Source: an uncultured Granulosicoccus sp.
GTDB lineage: Bacteria; Pseudomonadota; Gammaproteobacteria; Granulosicoccales; Granulosicoccaceae
Direction: 5' to 3'
Assembly: GCA_947499955.1 (NCBI GenBank)
Contig: CANMQI010000003.1
Location: forward strand, 1-64,000
DNA: 64,000 bases
The translations under genes and the position numbers were made by a program. Within the stretch, counting starts at the first letter, position 1. The number at the start of each line of letters is the position of its first letter. The notes beneath the pieces are model-generated. The model had not been told where the DNA came from, ran no database searches, and saw only the letters and a program-made list of their open reading frames with translations. Below, piece by piece: positions 37,625 to 45,658 of the stretch.

Positions 37625-38358
37625 GCCGCCTCGGGTCCGATCTTTCCGGCACGCCGACGGTGACGGCCACTCGTATCAATAAATATATCTGTGAAAGTGG
37701 TATCTGCTCCAGAAAGGCGGCAGATGCCCATGTGAGACACGGTGAGGTGCTTATCAATGGCAAGCAGGCGATGCTGGGTGACAAGGTCTCTGCCGGCGAC
37801 ATCGTCACGCTCGCCGGCCGGACGATTGCACCGCTCACCACCGAGCAGGTCATCTTTCTGGCCTTGAACAAACCCGTCGGCGTGGTGTGCACAGCGGCAG
37901 ACACGGATCAACGCAATATCGTTGACTTTGTCGCACACGATGCCCGCGTGTTTCCGGTAGGCAGACTGGACAAGGATTCTCAGGGCCTGATATTTCTGAC
38001 CAACCGCTGCGATCTGGTACACAAGATCCTGTCAGCCGGTAACCGTCATGAAAAGGAATACCGAGTCACCGTGGACAGGGAAATCACCGATGATTTCATT
38101 GCCGGTATCAGCGGCGGTGTTCCCATGCTCGGTGTTGTCACGCAAGACTGCGTGGCGGTAAAGGAATCGACATACGTTTTCAGAATCACTCTGGTGCAAG
38201 GACTGAACCGTCAGATTCGGCGCATGTGCAAGCATTTTCATTACGCCGTCGAAAAGCTCGAGCGCATTCGTATCATGCATATCGATCTGGACGATCTGCC
38301 TCTGGGGCAATGGCGAAACCTGACCGAAGACGAGCTATCGCTCCTGTTACGCCTGTAA
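37621..38358 (+). CDS. rluF: 23S rRNA pseudouridine synthase, RluF/RsuA family
   Basis: About 245 residues. An N-terminal S4 RNA-binding domain ([20 protein letters not shown]) is followed by the catalytic domain with Asp in [18 protein letters not shown] and the closing [20 protein letters not shown]. The latter, with LERIRIMHI, is typical of RluF, which modifies U2604 of 23S rRNA. GTG 37621 overlaps the tdh stop; a TTG at 37615 and a later GTG near 37660 are alternatives. Confidence 0.85.
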
Positions 38359-38381
38359 CAGAGCCCTGCCAGAACTGCCAC

Positions 38382-38834
38382 TCATGAATGTTCAAAGAGT
38401 ATGTCCGGGCACTTCTCTTCATTGCCGTCGCCATTCGTGTATCTGATGGCCTTGAATCCATGCCGCTCATAAAAGCGGATAGCACCATGGTTTTGCTGAA
38501 AGGTCCACAGATGAACAGGTCGAGGCAGAATGTCCAGCGCATGGTTGAGCAATTGGGTGCCGCCACCCTGGTTGACATGCCCTGGTGCCATGTAGAGCTG
38601 ATCGATCCATCCGATCCCGTCTGCCGTCGATATCGCAAGAACCCCCACATCCTTTCCATCTAGCTGTGCAACAACGACGCCGCCCGATGGAATCAGGCTG
38701 TTTCCCACCCAGCGGCGAACGCCTTCTGGCGAATGTGCGGACTGGGCAAAGGGCAGATACTCAAGCCTGGACTGAACAAGAATGCGGGCGACACTCTCTG
38801 CATCGCCCTCACTGGCTGATCTGAGTTTCAACAT
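38382..38834 (-). CDS. GNAT-family N-acetyltransferase
   Basis: About 150 residues. The N-terminal strand is LKLRSASEGDAESVARI, the acetyl-CoA loop is LYMAPGHVNQGGGTQLL, and FQQNHGAIRFYERHGFKAIR is motif B. The substrate cannot be inferred. ATG 38834 has GGTGG upstream; the longer frame from 38888 is less likely. Transcribed towards rluF. Confidence 0.85.
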   Translation of the reverse strand: MLKLRSASEGDAESVARILVQSRLEYLPFAQSAHSPEGVRRWVGNSLIPSGGVVVAQLDGKDVGVLAISTADGIGWIDQLYMAPGHVNQGGGTQLLNHALDILPRPVHLWTFQQNHGAIRFYERHGFKAIRYTNGDGNEEKCPDILFEHS

Positions 38835-38941
38835 GTCTGTCCACCCATCGTCAGGTTTGACTGCATTGAACACTCTCTGACGGTGCAAGTACAGAATACT
38901 GTACCTCGGTCGAGGCCTTCACCTCAACTCATTACCTCGCC

Positions 38942-40177
38942 TTACCCCTCCGGAGACTCCTTCCAACTGACCGACGATTGCTTCTGGTAGTCATACGGCC
39001 GAGGGTCCATGACCAGATGCAGCGATTTGCCGGTGTAGGGTGAGTGCGCCTTGACTACCTCCATGTTCAGTTCGACCCCCAGACCCGGCTTGTTCGATGG
39101 GATGATATAGCCATCGCGCCACTCGATCTTTTCCTGGAGAACCTCGGCATGGAAACCATCCCAGCTGCCGATACTCTCCTGAATCAGAAAATTGGGCGTT
39201 GCTGCCGCCAGCTGGATACTGGCCGCCGCCCCTACAGGCCCGTTGTACAAGTGCGGGGCAATCTGAGCATAATAGGCCTCGGCAATACCCGCAATCTTCT
39301 TGCCCTCGAGGATGCCGCCGACACGCCCCAGGTTCATCTGCAGGATGGCTGCCGCGCCGTTCTTCAGCACATCATGAAATTCGTACTTGGTGGTCAGGCG
39401 TTCGCCGGTGGCGATGGGAATACTGGTGTGCTGCGCTACCCGCGACATCGCCTCACTCTGCCCCGGCGGCACCGGCTCTTCGAACCACAGCGGGTCGTAG
39501 GGTTCCAGACGTCTGGCCAGTCGAATGGCCGAGGCCGGCGTCATCTGCCCGTGGGTGCCGAACAGCAGATCACAGCTGTTGCCAACAGCCTCCCGAATCC
39601 GTCGGCAGAAGGTGGCGCTCTTGTCCATGTCCTCCAGTGACAGCATGTGGCCGGAGTAGGCGGTGTAGGGACCGGCAGGATCGAATTTCAAGGCGGTGAA
39701 TCCGCGCTCCCGGTTCTCCAGCGCACACTCGACGGCCAACTCCACATTGTTGTAGTCATGATCGCCCTGCCGGTTCTTCGGATAGAGGTAGGTGTAGGAG
39801 CGCAACTTCTTGTTGACCATGCCACCGATGAGTTCATACACCGGCTTGCCCGCCGCCTTGCCGATGATGTCCCAGCAGGCCATTTCCAGCCCACTGGCGA
39901 TACCCATCATGGTCAGGTCCGGACGTTGTGTGAAGCCACTGGAAAAGGCCTCACGAAAAAAGCGCTCGATGTGATGAGGGTCATGCCCCTGCAGACAACG
40001 CTGGAACACATCACTGATGGCCGGCACCATCACATCCGGGTGGAACGTGGCCGCATACACCTCCCCGATACCCTCAATACCGCAATCGGTGCGCAAGGAG
40101 ACGAATATCCAGTACATACCCCCGACATGGGGAGGCGGCGTCGCCACGATGTGCGTTTCACAAGATACGACTTTCAT
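38942..40177 (-). CDS. Mandelate racemase/muconate lactonizing (enolase superfamily) acid-sugar dehydratase
   Basis: 411 residues. The capping domain spans 1-125, then a barrel follows with the base motif TALKFDPAGPY and the metal ligands in LLFGTHGQMTP, LWFEEPVPP and ATGERLTT. IAPHLYNGPVGAAASIQLAA closes the site. The mannonate/galactonate dehydratase branch seems closest, so dehydration of a sugar acid is likely, but specificity in this superfamily cannot be read by eye. It stands alone, downstream of the Calx-beta gene's terminator. Confidence 0.85.
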   Translation of the reverse strand: MKVVSCETHIVATPPPHVGGMYWIFVSLRTDCGIEGIGEVYAATFHPDVMVPAISDVFQRCLQGHDPHHIERFFREAFSSGFTQRPDLTMMGIASGLEMACWDIIGKAAGKPVYELIGGMVNKKLRSYTYLYPKNRQGDHDYNNVELAVECALENRERGFTALKFDPAGPYTAYSGHMLSLEDMDKSATFCRRIREAVGNSCDLLFGTHGQMTPASAIRLARRLEPYDPLWFEEPVPPGQSEAMSRVAQHTSIPIATGERLTTKYEFHDVLKNGAAAILQMNLGRVGGILEGKKIAGIAEAYYAQIAPHLYNGPVGAAASIQLAAATPNFLIQESIGSWDGFHAEVLQEKIEWRDGYIIPSNKPGLGVELNMEVVKAHSPYTGKSLHLVMDPRPYDYQKQSSVSWKESPEG

Positions 40178-40244
40178 CAGAATGCTCTGTCAAATTCTTT
40201 CGATGGTCGTCAGTGTAGAAGGGTCAGGCTGCCAATGCCAGTAG

Positions 40245-40276
40245 GCAAAAAGGCCCTTCCAGTCAGGAAGGGCCTT
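40245..40276 (-). terminator. Rho-independent terminator of the Calx-beta gene
   Basis: On the minus strand AAGGCCCTTCC, loop TGACT and GGAAGGGCCTT form an 11-bp perfect stem, running into TTTTTG (40250-40245). It lies 46 bp past the Calx-beta gene stop and separates it from the enolase-superfamily gene. Confidence 0.88.
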
Positions 40277-40322
40277 CACCGCACTGCTCGCCTCGCTTGG
40301 CTCTCAGCTCATTCGTGAGCGC

Positions 40323-42506
40323 TCATCGAGATTGTTTCCCACCGGTGCGACGTCGAATGAACAGCACCCCGGCAGCGGTGAGCAACAGTGTTGGCATCAG
40401 TGGATCATTACCCATGCCGGAGGTGATTGAACAACCACCGCCGCCACCGGAGCTGGTTGGAGCCGGGGTGGGTTCTTCGTCATCTACCGGCGCATCGTCA
40501 TCATCGATGATGGTGACAGAGGCTGGAGGAAGAGCCACTCCGAGACCATTCGACAAACCCGCCGTGGGCGTCACGGTCACGGTGAACGTCTCGTTGGGCT
40601 CATCGTTTGAATCGTCCAGCACCGGAATCGTTATCGTTGTAGACGAAGAACCCGCGGCAATCGTGCCGGACCCGGTAGTCGTCGTGTAGTCGGCCCCTGC
40701 TGTTGCCGTGCCGGCCGTTGTTGTAAAATCAAAGGTGATATCCACCTCGGAATTACCACCGGTGATGACGGTCACACTGGCTGTGCCGCCGTTTTCCGCC
40801 ACTTGCGTGGATTGCACCTGCAAGCTGCCAGCCTGCACTGGCTGGTCGCTATCAGTGATCGTGACAGTTCCGGAGATACTCAGTGCGGAACGATCCTCGA
40901 AGCGAGCACCGTCCGGATTGGCAACCACCAGTGTCAATGTTTCCGTCGGCTCCTGGATATCGTCATTCCTGAGTTCGATGCTTTGTGTTGTCTGTGGTGT
41001 GTTGGCAGGAATGGTGAGGCGTGTAGGCTCGATCTGTACGTAATCATTGCCGGCAACCGCCGTGCCGTCTTCAGTCATCACATCAAAAGACACCTCATAG
41101 GGTACGGTGGGCGTGACCGTCATCTGCACCGTGACCCTGGACGTACCTTCGTTCTCGGCAACCTCCGGAGAGGAGCTGATGGAGAGTACTGGCTCCCTGT
41201 CCATGACAAACAGATCATTGTCGGCAGAAACCAGCAGCTTCTCGCCCAATTCACCGTTGATGGCAACCACATTGCGAGTGATTCCACTGATTTTCTCAGG
41301 CGTGTCGGAAGGTTCGTTCATGCGAAAGATGCCCCGAATGCCATTGACACTGGCAACGAAATGCAGCTCCGTATCAAAGACGGTCAGGGCATATCCAGCT
41401 GATAGTTCAAGCGGCTCTGTACCCTGCATGACCTGGACGGTTCCCTCTTCCGTGCCGTCCGTACGCCACAGCATGTTCTCTGCGGTGAAGAAATACTCAC
41501 CCTTGTATTCTCTGCCCTGCCTCAGATCAATCTGGTACATACCCGCACCCAGTATACCCAGCAGAGTGGTTCCCGCCTCCGTACCGTCGGTAGACCAGAG
41601 GTCGTAGACATCATCCTGAAATGTCGCTGCAAACAGCAGTTTTCCACCAAACTCGACAAATTCAGGACCGTAAGTGCCGTCTCCCTCGATATTGAATCCT
41701 TTCAAACGCTGAGTACCGGACGAGGTTCCATCCGTCACGTAGATCTGGTTGAAGCTGAACTGATCCCCGTTCTCATACGCATCAAAGTAGACCTTGCCGT
41801 TGAATGTGGTGAGATTGCATGGCGTCGTGAACGTCTGTACTACACCGCCCTGGAATATCGGCTGTGGTGTCGTGGACGGTGCGATGAGCTTTTGCAACAC
41901 TCCGTTTGCATCGACATAGATGACCGTCGACTGGCCTGCAGTTGCCAGAGTGGACTGCTCGCAAGCTTGCACGCTGTTGGTGATCATCGTGATGTCTGCA
42001 GCGCTGGCATCCACAACCATCAAACTGTCCGAGTTGTTTGACAGGTAGAGACTGCCCGCCTGCTGCACAGCCTGCCTGCTGTTGGCCAATGCCCCGGCCA
42101 CCGGTGTCGTAGAGATGGCAGACGCATTTAGCACATCCAACCCGGCCTCGTTCGAGATGAACAGACTTCCTGCAAACTCATCTATTCGAGTCACTCCAAG
42201 CACGGAGCTCTCTGTGTTTCCACTGATACGCGACACAACAGCGGCATCGGTTGGCAATGCCGAGTGGAGCTCGGCGCTGGCGTTACTCGTAAGGTTCCTG
42301 CCGGCAAAGATGAACTGATCATCGAACAGCGCTCCCTTGTCAAGCAAGGTGCCCGGATCCACTGAAGGCCCCGTCCCATTGATCAATTGCAGTCGATCAA
42401 TATCTGCGACTGCAGGCAGTACGAACAATGCACTGGTAACGGCCGTTGCAACAGCGGTGAGAAGCACTTTCGGGCGTTGATTTTTCGACATAGACTGATA
42501 ATCCAT
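40323..42506 (-). CDS. Surface protein with Calx-beta domains and a C-terminal sorting tail
   Basis: 727 residues. A signal peptide (about 10-35, KVLLTAVATAVTSALFVLPA) precedes a repeat-rich, propeller-like region (about 60-440) with recurring WSTDGTEAGTTLL and WRTDGTEEGTVQV strands. Two Calx-beta domains follow (about 445-555 and 560-670), marked by VAENEGTSRVTV, EPTETLTLVV, VAENGGTASVTV and EPNETFTVTV. The end has Gly-rich GGGGGCSI, then a hydrophobic helix and RRRTGGKQ, as in JDVT-CTERM or MYXO-CTERM-like sorting signals. A surface role in adhesion or recognition is likely. ATG 42491 (MSKNQRPK) is an alternative start. Its terminator is at 40245-40276. Confidence 0.8.
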   Translation of the reverse strand: MDYQSMSKNQRPKVLLTAVATAVTSALFVLPAVADIDRLQLINGTGPSVDPGTLLDKGALFDDQFIFAGRNLTSNASAELHSALPTDAAVVSRISGNTESSVLGVTRIDEFAGSLFISNEAGLDVLNASAISTTPVAGALANSRQAVQQAGSLYLSNNSDSLMVVDASAADITMITNSVQACEQSTLATAGQSTVIYVDANGVLQKLIAPSTTPQPIFQGGVVQTFTTPCNLTTFNGKVYFDAYENGDQFSFNQIYVTDGTSSGTQRLKGFNIEGDGTYGPEFVEFGGKLLFAATFQDDVYDLWSTDGTEAGTTLLGILGAGMYQIDLRQGREYKGEYFFTAENMLWRTDGTEEGTVQVMQGTEPLELSAGYALTVFDTELHFVASVNGIRGIFRMNEPSDTPEKISGITRNVVAINGELGEKLLVSADNDLFVMDREPVLSISSSPEVAENEGTSRVTVQMTVTPTVPYEVSFDVMTEDGTAVAGNDYVQIEPTRLTIPANTPQTTQSIELRNDDIQEPTETLTLVVANPDGARFEDRSALSISGTVTITDSDQPVQAGSLQVQSTQVAENGGTASVTVITGGNSEVDITFDFTTTAGTATAGADYTTTTGSGTIAAGSSSTTITIPVLDDSNDEPNETFTVTVTPTAGLSNGLGVALPPASVTIIDDDDAPVDDEEPTPAPTSSGGGGGCSITSGMGNDPLMPTLLLTAAGVLFIRRRTGGKQSR

Positions 42507-43134
42507 TGTTCAAGTGGTTTTGATCGAGCAGAAGAATCTTTCGTTGGCAAGTAGGTGTTCCATTGCACGCCGTGATCCTGCAATTGATCATGTCTCTACA
42601 CATCAGCTCTTGATTGTTCCTTTCTCAGTGTGTTGATGTGAATATTCACCCACATGCTCCTGGTGTCACTGCTGCATTTACACGGACTTTTCACTCTGAC
42701 GGAACAATCTGACGATGCATGAGATGCATGAGATGCATGAGATGCATGAGATGCATGAATTTCTCGTTTTTGTGGCATCTCAGGATGCATGAATTGCTCG
42801 ATTAGATGATATCTCAGCCTGTGAAACTTGCCATGGCCAGCGACACAGAGAAGCGCTGAAACGCATACTCTGGATCCATTCCGATGACAGAGCATGCCTT
42901 GCATTAGCCTGACTCAATCTACAATGCAAGCCGCAGCAACGCCAACTAATCGTTTAGCTAGTGGGTATATACTCAGTATCAAAAGCCCGGAAAACACGAT
43001 TGATTCAGTTCAACCAGACTTGAGCAAACGCCTTTTGTCACGAAGATCATGAGACCCTGATCACAGCCACATGCGTTGAAATCGAGAAACTTGTCACAGC
43101 CCGCCTTCTGCAACGGTTACAGCTGGACATCGGC
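42507..43134. other. Long intergenic region with tandem GATGCATGA repeats
   Basis: 628 bp between two leftward genes. The only structure I can support is the repeat block at 42714-42817. An open frame across it on the minus strand encodes HASHASHASHAS, an artefact of the 9-bp repeat. The rest is AT-richer than its surroundings and presumably carries the Calx-beta gene promoter. Confidence 0.5.
42714..42817. repeat. Five GATGCATGA units plus a duplicated 34-bp block
   Basis: Five perfect 9-bp units run from 42714 to 42758, each with the palindrome ATGCAT. The last unit begins a 34-bp block (42750-42783) that is imperfectly repeated at 42784-42817; both copies share GATGCATGAATT, CTCG and ATCTCAG. 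The block lies about 210-300 bp upstream of the Calx-beta gene start, so it may be a set of protein-binding sites or a phase-variable tract. Confidence 0.85.
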
Positions 43135-44451
43135 TCAGCAGCTGCGTGGCCGCGCAAGCTGTAGATGGTCACGCAGAGTATTGCCTTCGTAGTCGCAGCG
43201 AAACAGACCACGCTGTTGCAACAGTGGCACAACCTGATCCACGAAGTCTTCAAGGCCACCAGGCAATGATGGTGGCATCAGGTTGAAACCGTCAGCACCT
43301 TCGTTGCAGAACCACAGTTCCATCTGATCGACTATCTGTTCGGGGGTACCCACCATGGTGCAGTGACCACCGCCCGCAGCAAGCCTGCCCAGCAACTGAC
43401 GTAGCGTGGGCTGTTCGGTGTCGATGATGCGAAGTATGGTGCTGTAGCGTCCCTGAGGACCCTTGAACTCTGCCAGAGAGGGCAAGGGTGGTACCGGTGC
43501 GTCCAGCTCCCACGCGGTACAGTCCTGGTCAATGAACTGAGCCAGTTGACGCAAGGAGGCATCGGTGGGCAGCAATTCATCCAGCTCACGCTGTTTTGCC
43601 CTTGCCTCCATTTCGGTGGCTGCCACATAGGTGACCAGCCCGGGCATGATCGGCACAGCCACCGTGCGGCCAGCAGCACTCACCCGCTGCTTGATATCCC
43701 GATAATAGCTCTGCGCCGCCGGCAGATCATAGGCCACGGCATAGATGGCTTCGGCATATCGCGCCGCGAGCGCCCGGCCCTGTCCCGATGCACCCGCCTG
43801 AAACAGAACCGGATGCCCTTGCACCGGACGCGGTACATTCAAGGGTCCATCGACCTGAAAGAATTCGCCCTGATGATTGATCGGGCGTACCTTGTCCGGA
43901 TCCGCGTAATGGCCCTGACGATCAAACAGCAACGCATCATCAGCCCAGGAATCCCACAGGCCCGATACCGCCTGCACGAACTCTTCGGCCCGTCGATAGC
44001 GCTCCTCATGATCCGGCATGCTCTGGTAGCCGTGGTTGCGTGCTTCAACATCGAACATGGACGTGACCACGTTCCACCCAATACGGCCCCCTGAGATATG
44101 ATCCAGCGATGCCAGCAGACGAGCGGCATGGAACGGTGTGTAGAAGGTGCTGGACACGGTGCTGATGAAACCGATATCTCGGGTGGCGCGGCTCATCGCG
44201 GCGATGGCGGTGAGTGGTTCCAGATACCACCAGCTGCCGTCCGAGACATTACCTGCAGCCCCACTGTCGGCAAAGAACACAGCATCCAGCTTGCCGCGCT
44301 CGGCAACTTGCGCCAGAGCTTCGTAGTAGCGAATATCACCCAGTTGCTCCACCGAGGACTGCGGATGTCGCCAGGCAGCTCGATGATGACCGCAGCCCAT
44401 CAGAAACAGATTGATGTGCATCATCCGTGCATCAGACGGCCTGATACTCAT
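43135..44451 (-). CDS. Flavin-dependent monooxygenase, LLM class (nitrilotriacetate monooxygenase A-like), TPP-controlled
   Basis: 438 residues, the normal length of the NtaA/SnaA/DszA group. MHINLFLMGCGHHRAAWRHP near the start, GKLDAVFFAD, GRIGWNVVTSM and VLFQAGASGQGRALAARYAE are subfamily motifs forming the FMN and substrate sites. Such enzymes use FMNH2 and oxygen to cleave C-N or C-S bonds or oxidise heteroatoms. It overlaps the upstream SDR stop by 4 bp and therefore lies under the TPP riboswitch at 45284-45366. This suggests a substrate related to thiamine, its thiazole or its pyrimidine; none is established. A reductase partner is not adjacent. Confidence 0.87.
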   Translation of the reverse strand: MSIRPSDARMMHINLFLMGCGHHRAAWRHPQSSVEQLGDIRYYEALAQVAERGKLDAVFFADSGAAGNVSDGSWWYLEPLTAIAAMSRATRDIGFISTVSSTFYTPFHAARLLASLDHISGGRIGWNVVTSMFDVEARNHGYQSMPDHEERYRRAEEFVQAVSGLWDSWADDALLFDRQGHYADPDKVRPINHQGEFFQVDGPLNVPRPVQGHPVLFQAGASGQGRALAARYAEAIYAVAYDLPAAQSYYRDIKQRVSAAGRTVAVPIMPGLVTYVAATEMEARAKQRELDELLPTDASLRQLAQFIDQDCTAWELDAPVPPLPSLAEFKGPQGRYSTILRIIDTEQPTLRQLLGRLAAGGGHCTMVGTPEQIVDQMELWFCNEGADGFNLMPPSLPGGLEDFVDQVVPLLQQRGLFRCDYEGNTLRDHLQLARPRSC

Positions 44452-45224
44452 CAGCCCTTCACCAGACCGCCATCAACCACCAGGTTCTGTCCGGTGACCG
44501 AACGCGCCCAGGTAGAGGCGAAGAACAGGGTAGCATCGGCGAATTCTGCAGGCGTGGTCACTCGCCGCAAAGGCGTGCTGGCAGCGATGAAATCGAACAC
44601 CGCCTCCGGGGTGGCTGCCGAGGCATCCGTGGTGCGCAACAGGCCGCCCGACACCATGTTCACGGTGATGTTGTCGGGTCCCAGGTCCTGCGACAGTGTG
44701 CGTGTCAGTGATAACAAGGCGGCCTTGCCGGCGGTGTAGTCGTGGTACGGCACCACCGGGTTCTGAAACAGATTGGTACCGACATTCACGATACGACCGA
44801 AACCGGCTTCGCGCATGCCTGCCAGCGCTGCCTGTGTCGTGTTCAAGGCGCCGCCGACAACCCCCGTGAATTGCTGGATCATGTTCTCCCAACTCAGCTG
44901 ATCCACATTCGGGCGTGCATCGCCGTTGAATGAAAAGTCCGGCAAGGCATTGTTGATGAGCGTTGTCACCGGCGCGCCGAAATGCTGCCGAGCCTGATCG
45001 AACATCGACTGCACTGCTGCACGATCGGTGACATCGGCCTGTACCGCGAGCGCATGCTGCGGGAATCTTTCCGCCAACCGCCTGGCCGCTTCAGAACTAC
45101 GATGATAATTTATGACAACTCTGGCACCTTCGCGTATAAAGGCTGCTACCAGGTGTTCACCCAAACCTCGGGCACCACCGGTAACCAGAACCAGTTGTTG
45201 GTCAAGACGAAGAGAGTGCTGCAT
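44451..45224 (-). CDS. Short-chain dehydrogenase/reductase, first gene under a TPP riboswitch
   Basis: 257 residues, a classical SDR. NAD(P) motif is LVTGGARGLGEHLVAAFI, then LINNALPD, and the catalytic Tyr and Lys are in YHDYTAGKAALLSL. ATG 45224 has GAGG 6 nt upstream; the longer frame starts inside the riboswitch and is spurious. It overlaps the monooxygenase gene by ATGA. Control by a TPP riboswitch makes a role in thiamine precursor or breakdown-product metabolism likely. The substrate is unknown. Confidence 0.87.
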   Translation of the reverse strand: MQHSLRLDQQLVLVTGGARGLGEHLVAAFIREGARVVINYHRSSEAARRLAERFPQHALAVQADVTDRAAVQSMFDQARQHFGAPVTTLINNALPDFSFNGDARPNVDQLSWENMIQQFTGVVGGALNTTQAALAGMREAGFGRIVNVGTNLFQNPVVPYHDYTAGKAALLSLTRTLSQDLGPDNITVNMVSGGLLRTTDASAATPEAVFDFIAASTPLRRVTTPAEFADATLFFASTWARSVTGQNLVVDGGLVKG

Positions 45225-45283
45225 GAAAACCTCAGGATTGAGGCGAAGGCATGAATGCACAGGTGCGGCCCGCAGGGCCAGCG

Positions 45284-45366
45284 ACTGACATCCCTTCGCC
45301 AGTATGAACTGGATCAGGTTCAACGGGTTTTATCTCAGCCCTGCAAATCAGGACACCCCGTGTCGA
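45284..45366 (-). promoter_or_regulatory. TPP riboswitch (minus strand) upstream of the SDR-monooxygenase operon
   Basis: On the minus strand the THI element consensus is complete: GACACGGGGTGTCC, then GGGCTGAGATAAAACCC, the conserved TTGAACCTGATCCAGTTCAT, and ACTGGCGAAGGGATGT. It ends about 60 nt before the SDR start. A short GGCCC/GGGCC hairpin (45267-45279) lies between and may be part of the expression platform. High thiamine pyrophosphate should shut the operon off. Confidence 0.95.
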
Positions 45367-45419
45367 GACAAAACCATAGCACAACAGATACGCGAATATG
45401 CAGTGCCAATGGATAGTCG

Positions 45420-45448
45420 TTGACAAGTCGTCTTGAACTTCCTATTCT
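45420..45448 (+). promoter_or_regulatory. Sigma-70-type promoter of the symporter transcript
   Basis: TTGACA (45420-45425), a 17-bp spacer and TATTCT (45443-45448) just before the plus-strand riboswitch. The -35 is perfect and the -10 matches 4 of 6. Confidence 0.7.
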
Positions 45449-45455
45449 GCGTTCA

Positions 45456-45546
45456 CTCCTGGGGGTGCCGTAAAAACGGCTGAGACACCACACTGTGTGT
45501 GTGGCAACCCTTCGAACCTGATCCGGATAATGCTGGCGAAGGGAAG
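45456..45546 (+). promoter_or_regulatory. TPP riboswitch (plus strand) upstream of the sodium:solute symporter
   Basis: CTGGGGGTGCCG, then ACGGCTGAGACACC, a variable stem (CACTGTGTGTGTGG), CCCTTCGAACCTGATCCGG, and ATAATGCTGGCGAAGGGAA match the THI element. About 110 nt later a GCCGC-TT-GCGGC hairpin (45634-45645) adjoins the AAGGA ribosome site, suggesting translational control. It is back to back with the minus-strand riboswitch. Confidence 0.95.
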
Positions 45547-45658
45547 GAACACGGCTGCCTCATGCATGCCTCTACCCCCTTTCCTGTCTCCCTGTCATTC
45601 GGGTTGCCCGCCACTTGTGGTGATAAGCTCAGCGCCGCTTGCGGCAAGGAAGACAACC

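Noticed and set aside
42596..42904. Minus-strand frame encoding HASHASHASHAS
   Set aside because: Product of the 9-bp nucleotide repeat; no family, no ribosome site, random composition elsewhere.
45225..45323. N-terminal extension of the TPP-controlled SDR
   Set aside because: The extension is encoded by the riboswitch itself; ATG 45224 has GAGG at the right distance.
45497..45658. N-terminal extension of the symporter
   Set aside because: Lies inside the TPP riboswitch and its downstream leader; ATG 45659 has its own ribosome site and starts the first membrane helix.
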